Source: BJGO01 sp039810885
GTDB lineage: Bacteria > Bacteroidota > Bacteroidia > Chitinophagales > UBA10324
DNA length: 23,185 nucleotides
Assembly (NCBI GenBank): GCA_039810885.1
Contig: JBDHXV010000041.1
Span: 1-23,185, forward strand
Direction: 5' to 3'
The first letter of the stretch is position 1, and the number at the start of each line of letters is the position of its first letter. Position numbers and translations under genes: made by a program. Positions 1 to 8,428 of the stretch are shown here, piece after piece. A model generated the notes under the pieces. It was given only the letters and a program-made list of their open reading frames with translations, had not been told where the DNA came from and did no database searches.

Positions 1-2
1 GC

Positions 3-1727
3 GATTTCCAATTCAACGTTACCGAATGTCAATTGTCTGTTCTGGCAGCCACTACACCAAGCATTATTAATTGCTCCAACACACACGTGAATTTTACAAA
101 CTCGAGCATTGGCGGGCAATTCTATCATTGGGATTTTGGTGTGCCCTCATTAACTAATGATACATCCAACCTGATGGCTCCAAGCTATACTTATCCTGAT
201 ACTGGTGTTTATACAGCAATGCTCATCGTAAACCCCGGTACAATATGCACCGATACGGCATTCACTACCGTTACCATATACCCTACGCTGACGGCTGCAA
301 TGGAAGCCCCTGATGGATGTAGCGGTAACATTATTCATTTCTCCGACCAGTCAATCGCTACATACGGCAATGTGAATACTTGGAATTGGAGTTTTGGCGA
401 CAATACAAATAATTCCACAATTAAAAATCCAACCCACTCCTACAATAGTGCGGGCACCTATACGGTTACATTAATTGTAACGACAAACCTTGGGTGTAAG
501 GATACAATACAACAACAAGTTGTAATGCTAACCGGCCCGATTACAAGTACCTATGGAGATACAACGGTGTGTAAGTTGGATTATGTCGGAATAGGAGTTA
601 ATGCAATCGGAACGTTTCAGTGGACTCCAAATTATGAAATCAACAACCCGACATCTGCAAACCCAATAGTACACCCTCAAGTTACTACAACTTATACCGT
701 AACTGCTACATCACCTGACGGCTGCATAGAAAAAGACTCCGTAGTGATTAATGTTTTTGATCATGTTACTGCTGTGGTTTCTTCTGATACGGTATTATGC
801 CCGGGACAGTGTGCGGAGTTAAGCGGTATAGGAGGCTTATATTATAGCTGGTCTCCGGCTACCGGACTTAGCGCAACGAATGAGCCTTATGTAACGGCTT
901 GTCCGCCATCTACTCAGGTTTATACTTTTACTACCAGTGTCGGTTCATGTAGTGATACAAAAACGATAACCGTTCAAGTGCTGCCTGTGCCTACTCTTAC
1001 TCTACCGGAGCAGACGAATATTTGTAAAGGTGATTCGGTACATATACAACCCTTGGGTTGTACCGATTTTATTTGGTCACCGGCCACGGGATTAAGCGCA
1101 ACAAATGTCCCTGACCCTTGGGCTTTCCCCTCTGTTACTACAACTTACTATGTAACAGCTACAGATGCTAATGGTTGTCCTGTAACACTGCACGATAGCA
1201 TTATCGTTGGCATCATCGTAAATCCATTCACCGTTTCACCTGAAACTACAATTGTACTAGGAACTAGCGTTAGTATTTATGCAAACGGAGGCAGTAATTA
1301 TTCATGGACTCCAAGTGAGACTCTCAGCAATGATAACATCCCTGACCCCGTCGCCAGCCCGACAGTAACGACAACCTATTATGTTACCATTACCTTCCCC
1401 GACGGCTGCAAATCTTACGACTCTGTTATTGTGAAAGTGAAAACCGAACCAATTATTGTTTTTCCTAGTGCCTTTACACCCAACAATGACGGCAAGAATG
1501 ATCGTTACAGGCCACGGATTGTTGGTCTGGTAGATGTAGATTACTTCCGAGTTTACAATCGCTGGGGGCAGTTATTATACGAAACAAAAAGTCCTGTTGA
1601 GGGTTGGGATGGAATGTTCAAAGGAGTGCCGCAAGAGGTGGACACTTATGTTTATGAATTTAGCGGCAAATCGACTGTAGGCAAAGAGCCGGTTCATCAA
1701 CAGGGCAATTTTACCTTAATGAAATAA
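3..1727 (+). CDS. Secreted PKD/Ig-repeat protein with T9SS type B sorting domain, 5' truncated
   Basis: The frame is open from the first bases, so the gene begins before the window; 574 C-terminal residues are visible. The first part has PKD-like domains (WDFG at about 130-145 nt, WSFGDNT at about 385-405 nt). These are followed by four Ig-like modules of about 76 residues, each with a W(S/T)P motif and a closing Gly-Cys or Ser-Cys. The last ~90 residues (about 1450-1724) form a gliding-motility-associated (CHU_C) type B sorting domain: FPSAFTPNNDGKND, then YNRWGQ, GWDG and a final GNFTLMK. Known for the family: such proteins leave the cell through the type IX secretion system and are large adhesive or gliding-related surface proteins. 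The specific ligand or role cannot be told from sequence. The internal TTG at 33 is not a credible start because the same protein continues upstream. Confidence 0.93.
   Translation, partial: DFQFNVTECQLSVLAATTPSIINCSNTHVNFTNSSIGGQFYHWDFGVPSLTNDTSNLMAPSYTYPDTGVYTAMLIVNPGTICTDTAFTTVTIYPTLTAAMEAPDGCSGNIIHFSDQSIATYGNVNTWNWSFGDNTNNSTIKNPTHSYNSAGTYTVTLIVTTNLGCKDTIQQQVVMLTGPITSTYGDTTVCKLDYVGIGVNAIGTFQWTPNYEINNPTSANPIVHPQVTTTYTVTATSPDGCIEKDSVVINVFDHVTAVVSSDTVLCPGQCAELSGIGGLYYSWSPATGLSATNEPYVTACPPSTQVYTFTTSVGSCSDTKTITVQVLPVPTLTLPEQTNICKGDSVHIQPLGCTDFIWSPATGLSATNVPDPWAFPSVTTTYYVTATDANGCPVTLHDSIIVGIIVNPFTVSPETTIVLGTSVSIYANGGSNYSWTPSETLSNDNIPDPVASPTVTTTYYVTITFPDGCKSYDSVIVKVKTEPIIVFPSAFTPNNDGKNDRYRPRIVGLVDVDYFRVYNRWGQLLYETKSPVEGWDGMFKGVPQEVDTYVYEFSGKSTVGKEPVHQQGNFTLMK
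621..1440 (+). repeat. Four degenerate ~76-residue Ig-like modules
   Basis: W(S/T)P codons occur at 621, 849, 1074 and 1305, spaced 228, 225 and 231 nt (76, 75 and 77 codons). Modules 2 and 3 share WSPATGLSATN almost exactly; modules 3 and 4 share VPDP/IPDP and (V)TTTYYVT. Each module closes on a cysteine. This is a degenerate in-frame protein repeat rather than an exact DNA repeat, consistent with a stalk of beta-sandwich domains. Confidence 0.85.
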
Positions 1728-1759
1728 TGACGTTTTTCTTTTGAAGCATAGTTAGCACC

Positions 1760-4045
1760 TTGCCTATAACAAACGATCGATTATTACCCAGAAGTGCGCA
1801 GGTCTTAGCAGTGGTGTCAGCCATTATTATACTGCTGATAACAGACATTATTTACTTTGATTTAATACTTGATCCAAATGCATATTTCTTTTCGGGTGCA
1901 AGTGATGGATTAAAAAACTATTTCACCCCGATGTATTTTGTGCACTACGACAGTGGCACACATTTCTCAGGAATGAATTACCCATTTGGTGACAATGTCG
2001 TCTATGCAGATAATCAGCCGTTATTATCTTGGCTTTTGAAAGGGTTATACCATATTAATATTTTTAACCCCGATCATATCATAGGATTAATCAATTTACT
2101 ACTACTGGCTTCTTTACTATTGACCGCCTATTTTGTGAGTTTAATATTATCTATCTATGAGGTTAGCGATATAGTAAATATCTTGTTTTCAGTGGGCGTT
2201 ACCTTAATGTCGCCACAGGTATTAAGATACTTCGGTCACTATGGACTTGCATTTAGTTGTCTGATACCGTCCATTTGGTATTTCATAATAAGGTACTTGT
2301 CTCACAAGAAATGGTTTAACGTTTATTGGTTACTTATTGTTATTGTAAGTGTAGCTTTCACTTTTATCCATGTTTACTATAGCTTATTGCTGCTATTATT
2401 TATTGCAGGCACAGGCATATCCTATCCATTCTTTACAAGGAGTATTTCTATGAAAAATATTATGCTGGTTGCTGCTGCCCTATTACCGGTAATCATTATT
2501 TTAACTTATCAGAAACTCACCGATCCGATAACGGATAGAATTGAGCAGCCTTACGGGATGTCTGTTTATGTTGCAAACGCAGAGTCCGTATTGCTTCCTT
2601 TAGAATACAATCAATTCAACATACATAAAATCTTCAGCATTCCGATAAAATACAATTACGAAGGTCTTTCCTACATTGGCATTACAGGAACGCTCTTCGT
2701 ACTTTTTGTTCTATTCAATCTTGGATGGTCTTTTATCAAAAGAAGACCTTCAATACTTAAAAAAGTATCCTTTCATCCAACACTTTCTGCAGTTCTAGTC
2801 TGTTCTGTTTTTATGTTAATAGTTTCTTTCGGGTGGCCTTTTATTTTCAATGAAGACTTATTTGCTAAAATTTTTCCTCCGATTAGAAACTTTAGAAGCT
2901 TGGGAAGAATGTCTTGGGCATTTTATTATGCGATAACCCTATTTTGTTCAGTATCCATCGTCAAGCTATGTTATCAATATAGAATGGTCGTTCATTCGGG
3001 TATGTATTTGATAATTATTCTTCTGTCGTCCGCTTTCTGGTGGATGGACGGTATTCATCATCTAATTGCCACCCGTAACGTTGCATACATGGGACAATTC
3101 ACTGCCGATTTCCTCGATAATAGTTTTTACAACAGCATTATTAATGAAACAGATTATAAGACAGACGATTTTCAATGCATATTATCGCTACCCTACTTCG
3201 AAGTGGGAAGTGAAAAATTTTACCTTGAAAATGGAGACCCTTATCTAGCTATGAAGCTATGCTACCAAAGCGGATTACCTATGATTAATAAACTAATGAC
3301 CCGCAGTTCAATTTCTCAAACTTTGCTAACTGTGCAATGTGCGGGTGATTCATTGTTACCAAAAACAATTTTTAAAATTCTGCCGTCTAAAAAGCCCGTT
3401 TTGTTAGTAGTAAACAATCTACCTCTAACTAATGGGGAGCAGTTCTTAATACGTCACTCTACGCCGATATATTCTAATCATAATCTTAAACTGTATGCAC
3501 TTTATCCCGATACGATTTTGAATCAAAAGCCTATGCAACATTACATAGCGCAATCCTCTATAAGTGATTCCACACGAATTGTTACTGATACTGCATCTCA
3601 TCTAACCGGATTAAATTACGTTGCATATCCTTCGCAAAAAGACTTTGTTTCCTATACTTTAACCGCTAGCCTTGGAAATAATACACTTCTTGACAGTATA
3701 TTTTCAATTTCAAACGATAGCATTATTGATCTAAGCTTTTGGATGAAAGTGGATAGAATCAAGGCCGCATTTCCATATATCCGTGTCGAAGTCTTTGATG
3801 AAAAAGGCGATAAATACTACCACGATGATGAGATTCACCCCAAACTACTTTCATCAGTTTATCAAGATTGGTTGCGGATTCACTACACGATGACCTTACC
3901 GATAAACACATTTCGACTTCGGATTACTTTACCCAATAGCGATCATGTAGTTGTTAGTCGCTTATTACTGCGCCAGTCTAACATACATTATCCCGAACAA
4001 ATCGGGGGTAAACTAGCTTGGTTCGATAATTACCCGGTATGGTAG
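1760..4045 (+). CDS. Polytopic membrane protein, GT-C glycosyltransferase-like, with C-terminal soluble domain
   Basis: A 761-residue protein. About residues 12-450 hold many hydrophobic helices; after the first helix comes a loop containing SGASDGLKNY and MNYPFGDN. That arrangement, with an acidic residue in the first periplasmic loop of a multi-helix protein, is typical of lipid-phosphosugar-dependent GT-C glycosyltransferases and YfhO-like proteins; the assignment is by layout, not by a diagnostic motif. The last ~300 residues are soluble and probably beta-rich. No ATG is available near the start: the frame is closed by TGA at 1742 and TTG at 1760 is the first possible start, with GTG codons near 1811 as alternatives. 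It follows the T9SS cargo gene by 32 bp on the same strand, so it may be cotranscribed. Its stop abuts the ispH stop on the other strand. Substrate unknown. Confidence 0.65.
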   Translation: MPITNDRLLPRSAQVLAVVSAIIILLITDIIYFDLILDPNAYFFSGASDGLKNYFTPMYFVHYDSGTHFSGMNYPFGDNVVYADNQPLLSWLLKGLYHINIFNPDHIIGLINLLLLASLLLTAYFVSLILSIYEVSDIVNILFSVGVTLMSPQVLRYFGHYGLAFSCLIPSIWYFIIRYLSHKKWFNVYWLLIVIVSVAFTFIHVYYSLLLLLFIAGTGISYPFFTRSISMKNIMLVAAALLPVIIILTYQKLTDPITDRIEQPYGMSVYVANAESVLLPLEYNQFNIHKIFSIPIKYNYEGLSYIGITGTLFVLFVLFNLGWSFIKRRPSILKKVSFHPTLSAVLVCSVFMLIVSFGWPFIFNEDLFAKIFPPIRNFRSLGRMSWAFYYAITLFCSVSIVKLCYQYRMVVHSGMYLIIILLSSAFWWMDGIHHLIATRNVAYMGQFTADFLDNSFYNSIINETDYKTDDFQCILSLPYFEVGSEKFYLENGDPYLAMKLCYQSGLPMINKLMTRSSISQTLLTVQCAGDSLLPKTIFKILPSKKPVLLVVNNLPLTNGEQFLIRHSTPIYSNHNLKLYALYPDTILNQKPMQHYIAQSSISDSTRIVTDTASHLTGLNYVAYPSQKDFVSYTLTASLGNNTLLDSIFSISNDSIIDLSFWMKVDRIKAAFPYIRVEVFDEKGDKYYHDDEIHPKLLSSVYQDWLRIHYTMTLPINTFRLRITLPNSDHVVVSRLLLRQSNIHYPEQIGGKLAWFDNYPVW

Positions 4046-4924
4046 TTATAAACTTGCCGGAACCAGTTCTTCGATTTTCTTAACGACATCATTGATTAGC
4101 CACATAGGTGTAGATGTGGCACCACTCACCCCAACGCTCATTTTATCTATAAACCATTCTGCTTTTAGTTCTTCAGGGCCTGCCACGAAATAACTATTGG
4201 GGTTAGCAGTTTTGCAAACTTGATATAAAACCTTCCCATTTGAGCTTTTGTGTCCACTAACAAAAATCATGACATCATAACGTGGTGCAAACTTTTCTAA
4301 ATGGGGAGCACGATTAGAAACTTGCCTGCATATCGTATCGTGTGCCGTAACCTTCTCATTTCCATGTTCTATAGCCCGTTCCATAATGAGGTCACGAATT
4401 GCATAATATTTATCTGTGCTTTTAGTGGTTTGAGAGAAAAGAACAATTGGGCGCGTAAAGTCTATTTTTAACAAATCGTCTTCAGTAGTAATAACAATGG
4501 CTTTATTTTTAGTTTGCCCTAATATCCCCTTAACTTCTGCGTGCCCATCAATACCATAAATAACGACCTGAGTATTCGGGTCATTAGCATCAAACGTATT
4601 CTTAACGCGGTTTTGTAGTTTTAAGACTACCGGGCAACTAGCATCAAGGAGTTGGATATTATTCTTCCTTGCGGTGATATAAGTCTGTGGTGGTTCGCCA
4701 TGTGCACGTATAAGTACCTTGCAATCATGCAAATTGTCCAAGTCAGCATGACTGATTATTTTAAGCCCCTTATCTGCAAGGCGTTTAACCTCAACTTCAT
4801 TATGGACTATATCACCAAGACAATATAATGTATCATTTTCATCCAATTCGTCCTCGGCCATTTGAGTTGCATAGCTGACTCCAAAGCAAAACCCACTGTG
4901 TTGCTCAATATCAATCTTCATCAT
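4046..4924 (-). CDS. ispH: 4-hydroxy-3-methylbut-2-enyl diphosphate reductase (IspH/LytB)
   Basis: This cytosolic iron-sulfur enzyme makes IPP and DMAPP from HMBPP in the last step of the MEP isoprenoid pathway. The 292-residue length is slightly below the usual ~310. The three cluster cysteines are visible at C13 (GFCFG), C97 (DASCP) and C199 (HDTICRQVSNR). Substrate-site residues are H41 (IVHN), H75 (RAHGEPP), H128 and E130 (GHAEVKG), T167 (SQTTKS), the SGHKSSNG loop (223-230) and SGATSTP (267-273). The start is a double ATG (4924 and 4921). It lies 56 nt downstream of cmk on the same strand, a common Bacteroidota pairing. A -7-like box sits 4 nt before the ATG, so it may also have its own promoter. 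All key residues are present. Confidence 0.97.
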   Translation of the reverse strand: MMKIDIEQHSGFCFGVSYATQMAEDELDENDTLYCLGDIVHNEVEVKRLADKGLKIISHADLDNLHDCKVLIRAHGEPPQTYITARKNNIQLLDASCPVVLKLQNRVKNTFDANDPNTQVVIYGIDGHAEVKGILGQTKNKAIVITTEDDLLKIDFTRPIVLFSQTTKSTDKYYAIRDLIMERAIEHGNEKVTAHDTICRQVSNRAPHLEKFAPRYDVMIFVSGHKSSNGKVLYQVCKTANPNSYFVAGPEELKAEWFIDKMSVGVSGATSTPMWLINDVVKKIEELVPASL

Positions 4925-4928
4925 ATCA

Positions 4929-4936
4929 CAAAATTA
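4929..4936 (-). promoter_or_regulatory. Putative Bacteroidota -7 box upstream of ispH
   Basis: Read on the minus strand this is TAATTTTG, an exact match to TAnnTTTG. It ends 4 nt before the first ATG of ispH. No exact -33 TTG lies 17-23 nt upstream; the nearest is ATG at 4957-4959 with a 20-nt spacer. If used, transcription would start almost at the start codon. It is in the cmk-ispH gap, so it would be an internal promoter. Confidence 0.4.
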
Positions 4937-4980
4937 TACATTATCAGCTTAGTGCACATTGGCAGAACATACACTCCTAC

Positions 4981-5661
4981 TTAACCGATAATTTCTTTTG
5001 CGGTATTTAGCACAAGAAATAATTGCTCTTGCTGAGTAAGGTCAGAGTTATCTAACTCAATAGCACCGGTAGCTTTACTCAGGGGATTATATGCACGATG
5101 TGTGTCTTCGTAATCGCGACTTTCAATATTTTTTAAAATCTCGTCAAAGTCAAGTTCTACACCTTTCTCTTTCAGTTCCAGCCAGCGTCGTTGTGCCCGA
5201 ATCCCTTTATTGGCTTTCATAAATAACTTTAACTCGGCATCGGGAAATACTATCGTTCCTATGTCGCGCCCATCCATTACCAGCCCGCGATTGATACCCA
5301 TTAGCTTCTGTTGTTCTACTAAAAAATCACGCACCATTGGGATTGCACTCACATGGCTTACCGAATTGGACACCTCCAAGCTGCGAATTGCATCTTCAAC
5401 CAATTCACCATTCAAATACGTTTCGTTGCGCTTATTCTTTGAATTGTAATGAAAATTAATTTGTATCTGCTTCAGTGCTTCTGTAACCTCTGACTCTTGC
5501 TTCCAATTAATATGTTTTTTTTGAAAATAGTACGTCACAGCCCTATACATCGCACCTGAGTCAATGTATATATAGCCTAATTTTTCAGCTAACTGCTTAG
5601 CGAGCGTGCTTTTCCCACACGAAGAATATCCGTCTATAGCAATGATTATTTTCCTTTTCAT
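4981..5661 (-). CDS. cmk: Cytidylate (CMP) kinase
   Basis: A cytosolic enzyme that phosphorylates CMP and dCMP with ATP, in pyrimidine nucleotide salvage and RNA turnover. The 226-residue length is normal. The P-loop is DGYSSCGKST (residues 10-19), in the form common in Bacteroidota. YIDSGAMYRAVTYY follows as the start of the CMP-binding region, then the DGRDIGTIVFPDA motif and a lid region rich in Arg (RAQRRWLEL, SRDYEDTHRA). I chose ATG at 5661, which aligns directly with the beta strand KIIIAIDG; an in-frame TTG at 5700 would add 13 residues with no family counterpart. It is first of a minus-strand pair with ispH and divergent from miaB across about 95 bp. Confidence 0.96.
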   Translation of the reverse strand: MKRKIIIAIDGYSSCGKSTLAKQLAEKLGYIYIDSGAMYRAVTYYFQKKHINWKQESEVTEALKQIQINFHYNSKNKRNETYLNGELVEDAIRSLEVSNSVSHVSAIPMVRDFLVEQQKLMGINRGLVMDGRDIGTIVFPDAELKLFMKANKGIRAQRRWLELKEKGVELDFDEILKNIESRDYEDTHRAYNPLSKATGAIELDNSDLTQQEQLFLVLNTAKEIIG

Positions 5662-5721
5662 CGACTGGGCAAAGAAGCAACATTTTACGCTTACCTGCAA
5701 AACAGCTTTTGAGCTTAATTA

Positions 5722-5751
5722 TTGCCATTATCCTGCACTTAACTATTTTTG
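5722..5751 (+). promoter_or_regulatory. Putative Bacteroidota promoter for the miaB-secG operon
   Basis: TTG at 5722-5724, a 19-nt spacer, then TATTTTTG at 5744-5751, an exact match to TAnnTTTG. The spacing lies within the known 17-23 nt range for the Bacteroidota primary sigma factor. The box ends 5 nt before the double ATG at 5757/5760, so the 5' untranslated leader would be only about 2 nt, or up to 5 nt if translation starts at the second ATG. It lies in the cmk/miaB divergent region. Confidence 0.65.
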
Positions 5752-5756
5752 CACGT

Positions 5757-7205
5757 ATGATGTTAAATGATGAAAATCTGTCAGATGCCTTGATACGAAT
5801 TAACAAGATTCACAACGAGAGCAGGCAGGGAGAGGTATATGTTGCCAATGAAGGTAGCCATACGCTGTTGCCTTCTGCTAAAAGATACTACATCGAGAGC
5901 TATGGTTGCCAGATGAATTTTTCTGACAGTGAAATTGTAGCGAGTATTTTAACCGAAAACGGGTTCGAAAACACAACTGAATATCTAAATGCTGACTTGA
6001 TACTAATCAATACTTGCTCCGTTCGTGAAAACGCCGAGCAGCGGGTTCGCCATCGGCTACAAGAATTTAAGCGAGTTAAAAGTCATAACCCGGAAGCATT
6101 AATCGGTGTTTTAGGTTGTATGGCTGAGCGCTTGAAAACCAAATTTCTCGAAGAAGAAAAAATTGTAGATCTCGTTGTAGGCCCGGATGCCTATAGAACC
6201 CTTCCTCGGCTAATTGAAAGTGCAGGGAGTGGTCAAAAAGGAGTGAATGTATTATTAAGCCGCGAAGAAACTTATGCAGATATTAGCCCGATACGACTAA
6301 ACAGCGATGGTATTACAGCTTTTATCTCGATTATGCGCGGCTGTAATAATATGTGTTCATTTTGCGTAGTACCATTTACCCGCGGTCGTGAACGCAGCCG
6401 CGATGCGCATAGTATTGTAAAGGAAGCCCTCCAACTCTTTGAACAAGGATATCGTGAAATAACATTGCTGGGGCAAAATGTAGATAGCTATTTATGGCAG
6501 AGCGAAGACGAATCGGAATCAATAAACTTTGCTCAGCTCCTGGAACAAGTCGCCTTAGTGAACCCATTTCTGCGTGTTCGTTTCAGCACCTCACATCCAA
6601 AAGATATCACGGATGATGTGCTATATACGATTTCTAAATATCATAATATCTGCAACTATATTCATTTACCTCTTCAATCCGGCAGTACTCGAGTTTTAGA
6701 GTTGATGAATCGAACATATACCCGAGATTGGTACTTACAAAAAATTAATCGTATCCGTGAAATTATACCCGATTGCGCAATTTCCACCGACATCATCGCA
6801 GGCTTCTGCACAGAAACTGATGAAGATCACGCTGATACATTAAATATAATGGAGTACGTCCATTATGAAATGGCGTTTATGTTTAAATACTCTGTTCGCC
6901 CCGGAACCCTTGCAGAGAGAAAGTTTGCAGATGATGTTGTTGACGAAATAAAAACAAAACGTTTGAATGAGATTGTAGCTAAACAAATGCAACATCAGGC
7001 AGAGAATAATTTAAAGGATGTGGGCAAAATATTTGAAGTATTGATAGAGGGCGTTTCTCGCCGCTCGAATGATCAACTATTTGGTCGCAGCTCACAAAAT
7101 AAGGTGATCGTTTTTCCGAGAGAAAACTACACGGTTGGCGAATACGTTCAAGTCCTCGTTGAAAGTTGTACCGCTGCAACATTAATTGGGAAGGTTGTGA
7201 AATAA
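5757..7205 (+). CDS. miaB: tRNA-2-methylthio-N6-dimethylallyladenosine synthase (MiaB)
   Basis: A radical SAM methylthiotransferase that adds a 2-methylthio group to i6A37 of tRNAs reading codons that begin with U, using two [4Fe-4S] clusters. The 482-residue length is normal with a slightly extended N-terminus. Domain order: N-terminal MTTase domain with cluster cysteines in YGCQMN (C51), INTCSVREN and LGCMAER; radical SAM core with CxxxCxxC at C196, C200 and C203 (RGCNNMCSFC); and a C-terminal TRAM domain (last ~65 residues) that binds tRNA. I chose the ATG pair at 5757/5760, since the -7 box overlaps any earlier start such as TTG at 5709. First gene of a five-gene operon; the next start is 11 nt after its stop. 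Confidence 0.96.
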   Translation: MMLNDENLSDALIRINKIHNESRQGEVYVANEGSHTLLPSAKRYYIESYGCQMNFSDSEIVASILTENGFENTTEYLNADLILINTCSVRENAEQRVRHRLQEFKRVKSHNPEALIGVLGCMAERLKTKFLEEEKIVDLVVGPDAYRTLPRLIESAGSGQKGVNVLLSREETYADISPIRLNSDGITAFISIMRGCNNMCSFCVVPFTRGRERSRDAHSIVKEALQLFEQGYREITLLGQNVDSYLWQSEDESESINFAQLLEQVALVNPFLRVRFSTSHPKDITDDVLYTISKYHNICNYIHLPLQSGSTRVLELMNRTYTRDWYLQKINRIREIIPDCAISTDIIAGFCTETDEDHADTLNIMEYVHYEMAFMFKYSVRPGTLAERKFADDVVDEIKTKRLNEIVAKQMQHQAENNLKDVGKIFEVLIEGVSRRSNDQLFGRSSQNKVIVFPRENYTVGEYVQVLVESCTAATLIGKVVK

Positions 7206-7216
7206 AACAAATAAAA

Positions 7217-8428
7217 ATGATAGATATACAAAGTATAAAACAACGTTATCATATAAATGGCAATTCGGTTGGTTTAAATCATGCATTAAGTATTGCGGTG
7301 CAAGTAGCTCCAACCGATTTGACCGTATTGATAACCGGAGAAAGCGGAGTTGGTAAAGAAGTTTTCTCTCAAATAATCCACCATCTATCCCCTCGAAAAC
7401 ATAACGGCTTTATTGCAGTTAACTGCGGAGCTATTCCCGAAGGTACCATTGATTCCGAATTGTTCGGACACGAGAAAGGGTCATTTACCGGTGCCGTGGA
7501 GAGTCGCAAAGGTTACTTTGAAACCGTGAGTGGCGGTACTATATTTCTTGACGAGGTCGGCGAACTTCCATTAGGTACTCAGGCCCGATTATTACGAGTA
7601 CTTGAAACCAAAGAATACATTCGAGTAGGCTCATCTAAAGTTCAAAAAACCGATGTACGGGTCATTGCAGCAACCAACGTTAACCTTTTAGAGCTAATTC
7701 AACGTGGTAAGTTTAGAGAAGATTTATATTATCGCCTAAATGCCGTACCTATAAAAGTCCCTGCCCTGCGCGAACGAAAAGAAGATATTTATATTTTATT
7801 TAGAAAATTCTGTATTGACTTTGCAGACAGATACAACACGAACCCGATATCGCTCGATGAGGACGCAAAAAAGTTGTTGATTAATTATTCGTGGCCCGGA
7901 AATGTACGCGAGTTAAAAAATATTGCCGAGCAAGTATCGGTACTGTCTTCAAACAAGCTAATTACAGCAGACGAAATGAAGCAATTTATCCCCAATTCAT
8001 ATTCTAATGACTTACCAATACTCAGCCGCCATTCAGCATCAAGCGAGCATGTAGATTATACTGAACGTGATCTTATGTATAAAGTACTTTTTGATTTAAA
8101 GACAGATGTTAGTGATTTGAAAAAAGTGGTGTACGGAATTATCTCAGGCAGCCAAAATGAAAACATTAACAAACCCGCAGTCCCTTTGTCAGGAGAAGTA
8201 GTTGGCAGTGTACGAACAATTAACGGAGATATCACGCAACCCCAGATAATCGATTCCAAAAAAGAAAAAACAATAGAGTTGGAACAGTCACTTTCGTTGG
8301 TTGATATGGAACGTGAATTAATTCTGAAAGCGTTAAAGAAACATCGTAACCGCAAAGATGCTGCACGTGAACTCGGAATCTCAGAACGGACGTTATATCG
8401 TAAGGTTAAAGATTACAATATTGATTAA
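7217..8428 (+). CDS. Sigma-54 interacting transcription activator without sensor domain
   Basis: A bacterial enhancer-binding protein that uses ATP to open sigma-54 (RpoN) promoters. 403 residues. The AAA+ domain begins almost at once: Walker A GESGVGKE (41-48), the sigma-54-contacting loop GSFTGA (88-93), Walker B TIFLDE (108-113), arginine region REDLYYRLN (167-175) and WPGNVREL (226-233). A linker of about 100 residues with a possible helical stretch (DLKTDVSDLKKVV) follows, then a C-terminal Fis-type helix-turn-helix (KKHRNRKDAARELGISERTLYRK). There is no receiver, GAF or PAS domain, so how it is controlled is not visible. ATG at 7217 is preferred over TTG/GTG codons inside miaB. It is second in the operon and its TAA directly touches the ATG of lptE. 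Its target genes are unknown. Confidence 0.92.
   Translation: MIDIQSIKQRYHINGNSVGLNHALSIAVQVAPTDLTVLITGESGVGKEVFSQIIHHLSPRKHNGFIAVNCGAIPEGTIDSELFGHEKGSFTGAVESRKGYFETVSGGTIFLDEVGELPLGTQARLLRVLETKEYIRVGSSKVQKTDVRVIAATNVNLLELIQRGKFREDLYYRLNAVPIKVPALRERKEDIYILFRKFCIDFADRYNTNPISLDEDAKKLLINYSWPGNVRELKNIAEQVSVLSSNKLITADEMKQFIPNSYSNDLPILSRHSASSEHVDYTERDLMYKVLFDLKTDVSDLKKVVYGIISGSQNENINKPAVPLSGEVVGSVRTINGDITQPQIIDSKKEKTIELEQSLSLVDMERELILKALKKHRNRKDAARELGISERTLYRKVKDYNID

Noticed and set aside
621..1440. Periodic repeats considered as a CRISPR or tandem DNA repeat
   Set aside because: The periodicity is of degenerate protein modules in frame, not exact DNA repeats with spacers.
5662..5700. In-frame TTG start at 5700 extending cmk by 13 residues
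   Set aside because: The family begins with the beta strand right after the ATG at 5661; the extra residues (MQVSVKCCFFAQS) have no counterpart.
5709..5756. TTG start at 5709 giving miaB a hydrophobic N-terminal extension (SLIIAIILHLTIFA)
   Set aside because: This stretch contains the predicted promoter; MiaB is cytosolic and the double ATG at 5757/5760 is a better start.
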